DNA from: Clarkia xantiana subsp. parviflora
Taxonomy: Eukaryota; Streptophyta; Magnoliopsida; Myrtales; Onagraceae
Direction: 5' to 3'
Assembly: GCA_036873135.1 (NCBI GenBank)
Contig: JAPTYO010000009.1
Span: forward strand, 37,030,756 to 37,094,755
DNA length: 64,000 nt
Shown here: positions 19,809-31,153 of the stretch, piece by piece
Position numbering within the stretch: position 1 is the first letter of the stretch
Layout: each line of letters starts with the position of its first letter
The notes under the pieces: model-generated
The model's database searches: none
What the model was told of the DNA's origin: nothing
Seen by the model: only the letters and a program-made list of their open reading frames with translations
Made by a program: the position numbers and the translations under genes

Positions 19809-21192
19809 TTATAACTTGGGCGGAGGGAGGAGCCACGTGGATCCCACAATGTACTTGAGTGATATAAATCGCTCAATATCTGCCTTGGTAACTTGTTTCG
19901 TGAATTTAGCTCGTCCATCGGGCTTTGCTCCTGGCCCCTTGTTTTGGAATTCACCAAAATAGACAGTACTGCATCATCCACCATGCATGTAAATTTTAAA
20001 GTTAAAATAAAGTGGATGATATGTGTGTTTGATTTAATAAATGAGAATTTGACTTGCAAACTTTATTGATATACCTGTCACGCTCTGGCTTATTATTATC
20101 AGACCAACCGGCAGGTGCAATGATACTGCTCATATCAGTGTATGAAAAGAAAACCCTAGGGGCAACCATCCACGCCCTACCAAGAAAAGTACCGGTACTT
20201 TCACCAAGAATGTTACAGTGAACAAAGGAATATCCAGTATCCTCCTCATTGCTATTCCTGGCGTGGGCGGTGATCACTGTCATGCCTTTCTCCTTAAGCA
20301 CGTGTAACTCTGTGTTGAGGTAGATTGAAGTTCCAGACCCAAATATGAAGTCGACTGTGCCCTCGATGTAACAATCTTTGAAGAAGTGGAAACCCCTGTC
20401 ATCACAAATTGTATCTTGGAAACCTAGGAATCGACAGTTATAGAATGCTGCCTTATCCCCAGAGATCCTTAATGCCACTGCTTGCGCTCCCTTTCTAACA
20501 CCATCTGGTTGGGGTGCTGAGTTCTAATACAGATGGATAGATAGTAACAGGGTTAAGGTGGTTTAATCACACACATCTACCTCGAACACAAATCACGTTG
20601 AATTTCGACTCGAGTACATACGATTAATTAAAGTAGTAGTAAAATTGGTATTTGATTTTAAAAAATAAACCCAATAATAAATGGAAATTAATAACCTACG
20701 TACCGCAATGATGACATTAGCTGCCACAAAGTAATCAGATTCAACTATCAAGCTTGCACTATCCACAGTTCCGAACTCCAAAGCTGTGCCGGCGAACGTA
20801 AGTGTTGGCTCTTCCTTTGGTGTGCCGTAGAAGGTGATAAAAGGCTTTGTTCTATCGACCTTGATTTTCTCCTTATAAACCCCTTTACCTATCCAAATGA
20901 TTACCCTTTGGTCATTACCGGATGGGATGCTATCGAGAGCCTCCTTGATGGTTTTGAATTCCCCGCTCCCATCGGCTCTAACCTTGATCGTCTTAGGGTT
21001 ATCTTCAGCAGCTTGTAGGTTAGGGTCGATCTTGCCTTTCCTTGAAGCTAATGGTTGCACATTTTCGCTGAACCATTTCGCCACTTGAGCCTTGTCTCCA
21101 GGTATCGGAACATTGTCATCGCAGATTGCTAGTGGGATGGCAGCAACCGCTAGGAGGAGAACCGGGAGAACACGGCCGAAGGAGATCGGCAT
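19809..21192 (-). CDS. Pectinesterase (PPME1-like), copy 2, three exons
   Basis: Exons 21192-20704, 20523-20075 and 19968-19809, with the same intron lengths and splice sites as copy 1. 365 residues, secreted, all catalytic residues present. The only amino-acid change I found against copy 1 is His7 to Arg in the signal peptide; a few silent changes (near 20275 and 20311) set it apart from both other copies. It lies downstream (in transcription) of its own RNase H-like minigene and 680 bp from the truncated X LTR. TATA box at 21273-21280. Confidence 0.93.
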
Positions 21193-21272
21193 TATGAGTG
21201 CCGGTTAATGGCTTTCTTATTATGGTTGGTTTATTATTAGTGTGAATATATTAGGAAGTGAATTTAAGGACA

Positions 21273-21280
21273 CATTTATA
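21273..21280 (-). promoter_or_regulatory. TATA box of PME copy 2
   Basis: TATAAATG on the minus strand, 81 nt upstream of the ATG at 21192. Confidence 0.65.
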
Positions 21281-21668
21281 GTGATGAGAAGGAGATGAAG
21301 ATGTCATGGCGATGATCCTATCTTGTCGTTCTTTTCTATTTCTGGGGGAAGGGTTGTTAATTTGTTACTTAAATATATGGTTATTTGCTTTAAATAGATT
21401 GAACAAAGTGTTATCCCATAATTTTTTCATGTTATATTAGTTAATGTTTGTGTTTTGTCAATGGATAGGATAAATTCCCACTAAAAGTTACTTACATACA
21501 TATATATGAATGTATTCTGGTTGTAAGATGTGTTTATCCCAATCAATAAAATTAAGCACAAATTGGGGAAAATAACTATGTCTAAATGGAGAACTATAAC
21601 CACCAATTTTTTTTTTGGGTGAAACATGTAATTTCTAATAAAAAGAAAACCAACAAAGCAAGGATAGT

Positions 21669-22142
21669 TCAAAGCGTTTGCCCCACGTTAAGGTCCGGGG
21701 GTACTTCCGCAGAAAACCAAGAACCAACGGTGTTTGATCGGGCCGCACACTTATAGAACAAGTGACCATGATCAACAAAACAACGAGAGACATAACAAAT
21801 AGACAAACTAGGATAGAGCTGTAGGAGCTTCCGGATATCTTGGAGCACACCAAAAAGTGAGAGGGATTCTGTCGATTGTGAATTCAACTGTTTATGCAGT
21901 AAAATTGAGTCCTTCAAAATAATCGTTGGTGATTCCAGACTCAAGGCTGTCAACAGTAGTCCTGCACGACATGCATTTTCTTCCTCTAGTAGGGGTTCGC
22001 ATCCAGTTACTCGGTGGACGGCTACCGCAAACAAGTCATCGAATCCGTTTAGCAAAGAATCACCTACAAGGAATGGTCTCCACAGCAAAGCCTCTTTTGA
22101 TTCTTTAGCGGGATGGATCTCTGTGGTAATTGCTCGAAGCAA
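21669..22142 (-). CDS. RNase H-like (RVT_3-type) small protein, copy 2
   Basis: 157 codons, same frame and length as copy 1. The C-terminus differs slightly (SAEVPPDLNVGQTL). The TATA box is at 22261-22269. Conservation of the frame across three copies fits either constraint or simply recent duplication; the sequence cannot tell which. Confidence 0.55.
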   Translation of the reverse strand: MLRAITTEIHPAKESKEALLWRPFLVGDSLLNGFDDLFAVAVHRVTGCEPLLEEENACRAGLLLTALSLESPTIILKDSILLHKQLNSQSTESLSLFGVLQDIRKLLQLYPSLSICYVSRCFVDHGHLFYKCAARSNTVGSWFSAEVPPDLNVGQTL

Positions 22143-22471
22143 TTTGGCACCTCCTTTTCTATAGGGTTCGGCCGAAACCCGTGTCTAGGGAGAAGGGATT
22201 TCTTTTGTCTCAAAACTAAGGAGGAAGAGTGATTAACACTGAAAAAATCCATGGCATCCTCTATTTATAAGGGGAGGGCAAAACCCCCCTAGGGTTCCCA
22301 CCAAAAGTTTTGGTCGGCCAAGCATTAGGGGAGGCCCAATTTTAGGCCTATCATGTCATTTGGAATTGTATGCCTAGCCCAAAATCCTTAATGTGACATT
22401 ACCCAATTACTCAAGTGTTGGTCTTATCTTAAAGGGCTCCTATTCCAGCGGCCCATTCACCAAATGCCAAA

Positions 22472-22501
22472 AGCTACTTGATGCCAATAGCTACTTGATG
22501 C
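22472..22501. repeat. Duplication junction 2/3
   Basis: Identical to the junction at 15991: AGCTACTTGATGCCAAT followed by AGCTACTTGATGC. Identity of both junctions means one breakpoint was copied. Confidence 0.85.
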
Positions 22502-22511
22502 ACGCAATCCA

Positions 22512-22866
22512 TCCTTGTCGACATGTACGTACGTATATGGAAATACTTAGAAAATATTATTCACTTGTCGACATGCACCCTTGTCGACATGTATGTATGT
22601 ACATGGAAATACTTAGAAAATATTCTTCACTTGTCGACATGCACCCTTGTCGACATGAATGTACGTACATGGAAATACTTAGAAAATATTCTTCACTTGT
22701 CGACATGCACCCTTGTCGACATGTATGTACGTACATGGAAATACTTGGAAAATATTCTTCACTTGTCGACATGCACCCTTTTCGACATGTATGTACGTAC
22801 ATGGAAATACTTGGAAAATATTCTTCACTTGTGGACATGCACCCTTTTCGACATGTATGTACGTGC
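22512..22866. repeat. 66-bp tandem array, unit 3, one unit longer
   Basis: Six copies of the 66-bp unit against five in units 1 and 2. The extra unit (about 22768-22833) carries the variant CCCTTTTCGACATG, so it duplicated the last unit of the array. Confidence 0.88.
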
Positions 22867-23183
22867 TTGTATGTGCGCACTTGCCCCCACACTTAGAATT
22901 TTTTCTCTATCCCTGGCTATGTACGTTGTATCCATATGCTTGATGCAACCGCATGTTGTATGCCAACACCTTATTGTATGCAACCGCATGTTGTATGCCA
23001 ACACCTTACAGCATGCTACTATGCTGACACATAGTAGCATGCTGTCCGCTTGCAATATGCTGAATATCATCTCGAGCACAACACTTAGAAAATATTTTGC
23101 CCTTGTAATCATGTATCCATGTCGACATGCGTGTACATACATAGTGCTCGCACACTGATCGATTTGTTACTTTTAATTTTCAG

Positions 23184-25556
23184 GATCCGAGTTGCGCAGT
23201 TTCTTTTTCAGAGTTAGTCTTCTTGCCGCAGTTACTTTGAGTAAGTCTTCTATCCCCGTTCCGCGAGTGACATTATGTTCGGATGTTGGTGACGAGCCGG
23301 GTATCAACACAGTTGAGTCTCTTAAGGATACAACGAGGAATGCGAGTTACTTCTTCAACTATATTGATGAAGATATGTTTGTGTTGTACGCGACTTGTTG
23401 TGGACTTGATCCTGCTTTGGAAGGCTTTCTTCCTTACGACGTGCTGCCAAACTCCGAAAAGGGGCAAGTTATTGTTCCTCCCAGTGACCTGTCCGCAGTT
23501 TATACCTCTCAGATTAAGGAAGGCCTGCGTTTTCCCTATTGTCCTAACTTGGTGGACCTTTGTCGCTATTACCGGATATCACTCTTAAGTCTATCTCCTG
23601 CTGGCCTCCGTGTATGGAGCTGCTTTCGAGTTTTGTTTCACAGGCAATCTTGGCACTATTCTACCACTCTTTTCCGATGCTTCTATCAACTGATATGTCC
23701 AGACGCGACGGGGTTATCTGGAATGAAGATGCGTTGGCCAATCTTGCAAGATAAGGGTTTTAAGAAGCTTGGTCTTGGAGATGCCGAGTGGGATCACAAA
23801 CAACGTCTAGCCGCCCCAGCTGATCGTTCTGGTTCTCATTGGCGACATCATTACTTCTTCGTATGCGATGTCTGGACTATTTGGGATGTTGAGAGTGTGG
23901 AGAAAGCTGATCCTGCTCCTATTTTTTCTGACCTTTCCTTGGATGATAGGAAGGTGGTGAAGAGTATTTTTCGATGTCAGTAAGTGCGTCGCTATCGTTG
24001 TCTATTGCGTGCTTCAGATCAGGGTTTGATTGATTCTGGGATTCATATACTTCCTTCTGAAGATTTGGTATGTTGATAACTCTTATAACCTGTACTATGT
24101 TGCAATGTAGGTCGTATTGATGGAAAAAGCTCGTCTTTGCAGACAGCCAATGATCGTGATAACATGTCAGTTGGACGTCGTGTTTGTAATATTGCCCCCA
24201 CTATTCCTGAAGGCTCCGGACATTATCGTGGAAAAGGACCTAAGAGAGATGCATCTTCTTGATCTTCACTTGACTTGTTTATTTTCCAAGTTTTGTTACA
24301 TTCATGTTGTCTTTGTTCCTTTAGGTAACTCCGTGCATGTGACTGAGCGCGATGTTGGAGTACCTGCCACTAGTGTTCTTCCCAAGAGATCTGCCGCAGG
24401 GGCGTGTCCCTCGAGTGATCCGAAGCGCTCTAAACCAAGTGCGGCTATTCCAGCTCCTTCTTGCGATAAAGGGAAGAGAGTTGAGATTCGCACGATAGCG
24501 CCTTCTGCCCCCCGGTCGAGGGACCGGCCCGAGGAGGAGCGTTCTTCCCGCCGAGGTATGCATTGTTCTATTTGACATACTTCTTATACTTAGTATATTT
24601 TGCTAATGTCCTCTTTGTTTTATGTTGTTCTTATTGTAGCTCTGCCACGCATTAAGCGTGATGACTTGATCATTTCTGACAGAATTGATGTTTCTGGATA
24701 AAATTGGTCACCTTTCTCTACTAGTAGTCTTCATTTTCCAAATGACTCCAAACTTAGCACTCCAGGAGTTGGTGTGCGGGTGCTTCAAATATGTGTTCCT
24801 CCTGGTGATCATGATGTCAAACCATCTACCAATGAGGAGGCACAGACATACGTTGAGAGCGGCTTAGCTGAATTTGCATCGGTAGATCTTGTTCTAACTT
24901 TTTTGCCTTCCTGCTGTATGCGTATGCCTTGTTGCTGTTGTTGATCATGATCGTCTTGTTTGTTGTGCTTAAGATATTTCTAGGATGATGAACATGTCTT
25001 CCTTTGTGTTAGAGCTTGTGAGTGAGAGGTGGGCTGTTATCAAGAAGTGCAGTACAGTTTCTCGCGAGCTTGCACAATCCGAAGAGGAAGTGCAGAATTT
25101 GAACTTCAAGGTTGCCGATATTGATACGCGCATTGCTACTTATCGCGTCCAAAACTTGAGGCCGAGATTGCTGCTATCAAGCAGCAAATTGCAAAGAACA
25201 ACAGTGTTCGTGAAGTCACGCTTGCTTCTGTTCGTGACGAGGCACATAGTGCGGGTGTTGAGAAGGGACTGGCTGAATATCCTAGTACCCCTGCCTATTC
25301 TGTTGTCGTCCTTGCTGCTGCTTAACCGGATCTTGCACCTTTGGTTGATGAGTTCGCCAAAGATTATATTGGCAGAGTACACGCACTTGCCCCCAGATTT
25401 CCGTTCGACAAGCTAGGTCCTTATTCTTCTTTTGCTGTTGACCATGTTGCGGATTTGCAACGTAAGGCAGCTGAAGCGGCTTCTATTGCTTTGACCTTTG
25501 GATATGATAATGTTGATGTTGAACTTGGTGTTGATTTCCTGGACATGCTGTCTTAG
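23184..25556 (+). pseudogene. Antisense additional ORF, unit 3 (longest first exon)
   Basis: Best-kept copy. The first exon is open from 23192 to 23983 (263 codons), covering the Transposase_28-like region from RVTLCSDVGDEPG through GLRFPYCPNLVDLCRYY and HWRHHYFFVCDVW. The ATG used in unit 1 (ATGAGTAAG) is TTGAGTAAG here. A TAA after FRCQ interrupts a frame that continues VRRYRCLLRASDQ. Exon-like blocks follow at about 24111-24260, 24325-24556 and 24640-24699. A deletion near 25150 shifts the coiled-coil frame. Ends with GVDFLDMLS at 25556. Confidence 0.62.
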
Positions 25557-26687
25557 TCCTTTGGAGATGATGATATGTTTGAGGCTTTTGTCCAAACCTT
25601 TATTTGTGTGTTTGCTTTGTATGGAACTTTGTCCTTTGGACCTGTTATTCAATAATAAAAATCATGTGATAACTTGTTAGTAATATTTCATACCTTGAGT
25701 TATCAATGTTGTCCGTATGCTTTAGATGATGAACATGATGTCCGTAATTGCGACTATATGTCGCGCATTGTTGAGTATTATGAGCGCCCCTCTTGGTTAG
25801 ATTCCAAGGCATGGCAAGATGCGTACGCTAGGTACTTGTAGTGTTGTAAGTAGTAATGTACTTGGCGCGGGCACTTGGCACTCGGCACTTGAGATGTAGC
25901 AGTGTCGTCTTGACGAAGCAAGACTTAAGTTTATACCGTGTCTTAGTTCCACTCTAAGGTGACGTTGTTGCAAGATACTTCTTGCTTGTTTTGTTGTTTT
26001 TGCGTTAAATGCTAAAGAGCAAGATAACGTTATACAAGACTCGACTTGTAAGTTTGATGAGTTTTGTACAAGGTTTGCTTTAAAAAGCGTATAACATGAA
26101 GCTATCCCTTTTCAGGCCTAAGTCTTCATGGTGTATGAACCCTTAAGAGAGTATACATACTTTGAGTGTGTGGGGTTGTCGTATATTAAGAGGATTTCCG
26201 CCATGATGGGGTGATCAGTCCCATAATGCATTTGCCGCATCCCGTTTCTATTCAGGGAATGGCTATGAACATGAGGATTTGCCCGAAGGATTTCACAACA
26301 TGTCGTTTTTTAGAAGTAAACATGAGGTTTTCCCTCTTGGAAAGGATGTCGCAACATGTTACTTTTGATAGATGTGAACATGGGTATTGTCCTTTCGAGG
26401 AGGTATTGCACTATGTCACTTTTTAGAATAGGTTTTGGTTTTTCTTCAAGGCATTGCATGTTGTTTTGTTTCTTGATGTTAGTCCATAGTAGAATGCATA
26501 ATGTAGAGATGTACCTACGAAAGTAAATTGACCATCATTAGTTATTTTTCGTGTTTACAATAGTTTGCGGGAAGGCGTCTATTGACTGCTTCTTCCGAAG
26601 TACTTCTAATTACAAAGGCATGATCTGCACTAATATTCCTAAAGGTGCACTGAAAAAGATAGATTAGAAGTGGAAAGTCTATCTCCC
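25557..26687. other. X spacer, unit 3
   Basis: Counterpart of 7087-8252, with three degenerate 57-bp units at about 26266-26428. No gene seen. Confidence 0.5.
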
Positions 26688-27317
26688 TCAAATATATCTT
26701 GGCGGCTGACGGGCACTGTTGTTCGCGACATAGCTTCCCAAAGCTCCATGTGCAATGAATTCTTCAATCTCCATCCTCAAAGTTAAACAGCCATTGGTAT
26801 TGTGCCCACAAGTTTGGTGATATCGGCACCAATCTTCAATATCCATGCCTAGGAAGACGGTCTCCGGCTCAAGTAGTCTTGGAAGCTTGTTTTCCAGAAG
26901 CTTGATGTATATCTTTTCTACCTCGGTGTTTAAGGGAGTGAAGATGTTATGGTACTCCATACTTGGGCCTTCTGATTTCCTTGAAGTTTGAACTTCCATA
27001 CTTGCGTTGAGAGGTGAACCCCATCTCAATTCACGTTTACAAGAGATCGCAGTCTCCATCTTGTCTTTTAGGCACGCCATTGTCATAGTTGTACGCCATC
27101 CAAATTCCCTTCCAAATAGAAAAAATTTTGGCGCGTTCATGTTCAGGAAAAATGCGTTGATGGCATCCTTATTGATTGCTCTTAATGCAGTTGCATTCTG
27201 AGCAAACCTCCGGAAGTAGGTCATGATGGATTCTTCTTCTCCTTGTCTGACATCAAGCACACTCCGCTTAGGCGAACAAAGAATCCTGTCAAGTTCGGAC
27301 CTTGGCGATAACTTTTC
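26688..27317 (-). pseudogene. X gag2 module, unit 3 (uninterrupted)
   Basis: The 190-codon open stretch (27260-26688) shows gag2 without the solo LTR: DVRQGEEESIMTYFRRFAQ, AFFLNM, ACLKDKMETAIS, and the knuckle WCRYHQTCGHNTNGC with a LTLRMEIEEFIAHGALG tail. It is in the same frame as the protease ORF upstream (27683-27318); only a single AAG-to-TAG change at 27318 separates them. Confidence 0.78.
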
Positions 27318-29785
27318 CTACTTCCTTTTATCATCATCGTTTGAGGCAAACAGCTTTCTCTTTGCACCAACTCCTACCATGGCAATTGAGACTTGTTTCA
27401 TTTTCCTCAGGGCATTGACATAGCACTTTCGTGCAGCTGTCTGATCACCTAGCACCCCTCCAATCCCATGAGGAGTTAGGAACTTCATTTTCTGATGAGC
27501 TGTAGATGGCACAATGTCATGTGGGATTATCGTTGTTCTTCCTAAGATGCCGTTATATGCCCCCAGGTTGTCCACCACCACAAATGTGACGTCTATATGC
27601 AATGCCTTCCAAACTTCTCCAAGGATAACTGGAAGTGCAATCATGCCCAATGGGTAGGTTGCCGCTCCTGCGGAACTAACCAATGGAAACGTGCTCGGCT
27701 AGAGATCGGCTTCCGTTTTTCCCATCTTCTTGAGCACTTCTATATGCACTAAATCCGCAGCACTTCCACCATCTACCAGAATCCTTTGCACGTCATATCC
27801 ATTGATGTCCATTGTTATGACCAAAGCACCATCATGGGGATACACTATGTGTTTCTTGTCGGCATTTGAGAATGGGGTGATTCTGTCTTCCTTCTCTGGT
27901 TGTCGCCTCTTCGCATACATGGGCAGAACTTGCAGCTGCGAGGCATAGACATCCCGGGCGTTAGAAACGCTACCTCCTGCCGCTGGCCCACCAAGGATTA
28001 CGTTGATGACACCAAGCTTTGGCGGTGGTGGGTTTTCATTCACCTTCTCCTTTCCCTTGTTTCCCTTTCCGGATTGCTCTGCATGGTTCTTCTTTTGGCG
28101 TTTGTCGCCTTGGTCGACATAATGCTTGAGCTCTCCTTTAAGGATGAAGTTGTTTACACGAAATCGTAAGCTGACACAGCTGTTCGTTTTATGGCCGTAG
28201 ACTTCATGGTTTCCACACCATTTATCTTCCTTCTTTCCCAGTGGCCCCTTTCGTAAGTTTGATGGCTCCCTCCACATGTTATCCTCCTTCATCTTCTTCA
28301 GGATTACGAAAAGTGGCGCATTCAAAGGAACGCATTCTGCCAGGTTCACTTCTTTTGGTCTTTGGAATTCTGGCTGATATGGTCTCTTATGGGGCTGGAA
28401 TTGTCTTGCTTGCTGCGGGCCTTGTTGGGGTTTTGCTTGATTCTCCTTAGCGCGAGCTGCACTAACTTTCGCCTAATGCTGTTCTCTAAATCTGTCCAGA
28501 TCCACGAATTCTTTTACCCTTTCCGCCAATTCTTCAAGTGTCTCAGCTGGGCGTTTTGATATCTTTTCAGCCAGGGCGTATCCTCTTCGGCCTAAATTTG
28601 CAATGAAGGCGCACACGATTTCTCCTTCGGTGATGTTTCCTTGAATGTCTGAGATGTTTTGATTAAAGCGGATGTAATAATCTGCTAACGACTCGTCGTT
28701 TTACTGTGTCACCTCATTCAGCGCATTTGTCCCTTTAAGGAGTGTGCCCTCTCCCATGTATCTTTGAATGAATTTTGCCTTTAGATATGCCCATGACGTA
28801 ACGCTTCCGCATGGTAGCGAAAAGAACCAATGTGCGGCAGTTCCAACGGAAGTATTAACAAATATCATGGCAACATGATGCGGGTTGTCAGTTCTTCCCA
28901 GTAGAGAAGCTTCATGTTGTTGCACATGCTCGATTGGATCTCCTTTTCCTCTATATTTTTCTCCACCAATTCTATAAAGGGCATCTGGAACGTGACTCTG
29001 CACTAGTTCATCAGAGAATGGATGTGATGCATTCTCTTCCAGGGCATGCATTCCCTTCATCTTCGACTGCTTCATTTTTCTCTCAATCAGTTCTTCTTAG
29101 GCCTTAGCCATGAGTCCCGTGATTGGGATGTCATTGTCGGACGCGGGCTTCCTCCACCCATCGTTGCATGTGTCAGCATGGCTTGCTGTCTTAAAGCTAT
29201 CCTTCTTGTGTATGCGTTGTGAATTGCTCACAGGAGGTTGTTTCCATCTCACTCCTTGTTGTTGTTTCATGCCAACACTTGGGGTGCATGAACGTGCTGT
29301 CTCCTGCCTGGCCTGTCCATAGGTATCTTCAGAGTCTCCTACTCCCTCTGGTGTTACGGCTTTTGCTGGTTGGCATCATGTGACGCCTCCCTGGCTGGTG
29401 CAGCTTGTTCATTAGCACGCGGGGGTGGTGGCGGAGGTGCAACATATCCTTGACTCCTTAAGATCTCCCTAAGAGCAAGGAGTTCTTCAAGTGCCGCCAT
29501 CATTGCCGGTGTGACTGTAGGCATGTTGGTTGCATTCCTTGGTTGTTGCTGTGCTTCCTCAGCTGGCATCCCCGATGAGAATTCCTGATTCACCCTTGTC
29601 CTTTGTTCAAGCGCATTGTTTTGATCTTCCGGCCCATATTCTGCAGGAGGGGCATTTGTGGACGGCATGGATGAAGTCGTAGATTCTACGTCTAGAATAT
29701 GAGAAGGTCCGGGTTGACTTCTCGTTGGTTTCATTTTGCTTGCACCCACCTTCTTTTGTCGTCTTCCTGTCATGGCTTGCAGCAC
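27318..29785 (-). pseudogene. X gag1-protease, unit 3
   Basis: ATG at 29785. The N-terminal proline-rich region is shifted by a 1-bp deletion near 29350 relative to unit 1. Then come the capsid-like region (29075 to about 28450, stop near 28703), the knuckle CGNHEVYGHKTNSC, GVINVILGG, and the protease-like segment ILVDGGSAADLV with IEVLKKMGKTEADL. The segments 29075, 28349, 27683 and 27260 are all in one frame. It lacks the 114-nt in-frame segment found in unit 1 (10321-10439). Confidence 0.78.
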
Positions 29786-29820
29786 GGCTTTTTGTTCGAA
29801 TCACTTCAGACGACGCCAAA

Positions 29821-30476
29821 TGTTATGTCTGCTTCCACTTGGGTAGCTTCGGGCTTCTTTTCTCACGAATGGGCTCGGGACGTGTGTATAAGGACGGGAA
29901 CGCCGAGATCCTTGAACTAATCATCCGGTCCTCGACCTCGAACTCTCGAACTTCGTATCCTGCACCAGGGGCAGTAACCAGCGTGGGAGAGGGGGGGAAT
30001 GCTGGTTGGGCCCTCTCCGACGCTCATGTCAGAATTTCTAGAGAGAGAAAGCCTTTTAGAGAGAAGTCAGAGCATCCAAAGTCCAAAATGAGGGAGTCAT
30101 TTTGAATGGGAGACCTAGGCCCTTACTTATAGGGATCCTAAGGATCATGCCCAGTTTCAAACGGCTTGATGTCGATATGAAGGAAGACATATACCGTCAC
30201 CAAGGTGGACTATGCATGCACCGACTTCTCGCACTTGGCAAAATAATCGGGATGAGCGTACGAAGAAAATCGGTAATCCGGACCTACCCGGATTGTTTAG
30301 CAATCCGGGCCTCCGGATCGCCTTAGGGCAATCCGGTAGTCCTCCGGTCCGGGTACTGCGCGTATTCCAGACCATTTTAGACTTGGGTGTCCACGAAAGA
30401 GTTCTTTTACGGGTTTTGGAGTATTTTGCGAGGCCCGAAATGTAAATACGAACCTGAATTGGACAGATATCTAACA
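29821..30476 (-). repeat. Complete X LTR, unit 3
   Basis: 656 bp, TGTTATGTCTGC to ATCTAACA, followed by TGGCC. The adjoining primer site is at 29802-29820. Confidence 0.88.
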
Positions 30477-31153
30477 TGGCCTACCCTAAAATTTTGATTT
30501 AGTTCAATTTAGTCCCTCAAATACATCCATAAATTTTATTTTGTTTGATTTGTCCTAAAATTTCAAAATAAAAACTTTTCCCACATAGTTGTTAAAGTAT
30601 GAATAAGAACGTGTCCAACGCCTTCACTCTAAAGTTCCGGCTTATGGGACAATTGGTTAAGTCGCGAGTATTAATCTTGAGTTAGTATCAGCGCCCTTGT
30701 TCAACTCTTGTTGACTACATTTAAATGTCAACATTTCCTGTGCTAATTAGAGATACATTATTCTCCGATGATACACAATCGTCGTTAATGGCTAAACTGT
30801 TGTCAATTAACATCAGATATATGGAGGGTATTAAAGTATGAATAAGAATGTGCCCAACGCCTTCATCACAAGTTCGATCTTATGATACAGTTGGTTAAGG
30901 CTCGAGTTTTAATCTTGAGATATGCATGTAATCATCATGATTGTGGGGTAATAAAACAGACATATCAAAGAAAAATGATTCCATTAATTGCGAAAATGCT
31001 TTAGCCCTTGGAACAAGCATTCTTACGATAAATAAATAATGGAAAGGAACAATATATTTGGGTGAGATTATGAATTCATTAAATTCATATAGCACCATAT
31101 ATATGAGCGGACACATCTTCTTTGAATATTACAACAAATTAGATAGATAATAT
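30477..31153. other. PME3 downstream region
   Basis: Copy of 12649-13328, with the 95-bp direct repeat pair. No gene seen. Confidence 0.5.

Larger units (their letters stand above)
15991..22475. repeat. Segmental duplication unit 2 (shortened)
   Basis: Same order as units 1 and 3, but only about 6.5 kb because one deletion fuses the antisense ORF (18812) to the inside of the LTR. Confidence 0.85.

Noticed and set aside
4168..22866. CRISPR-like appearance of regular direct repeats
   Set aside because: No unique spacers: the whole 66-bp unit is repeated. The sequence is a plant genome with spliced genes.
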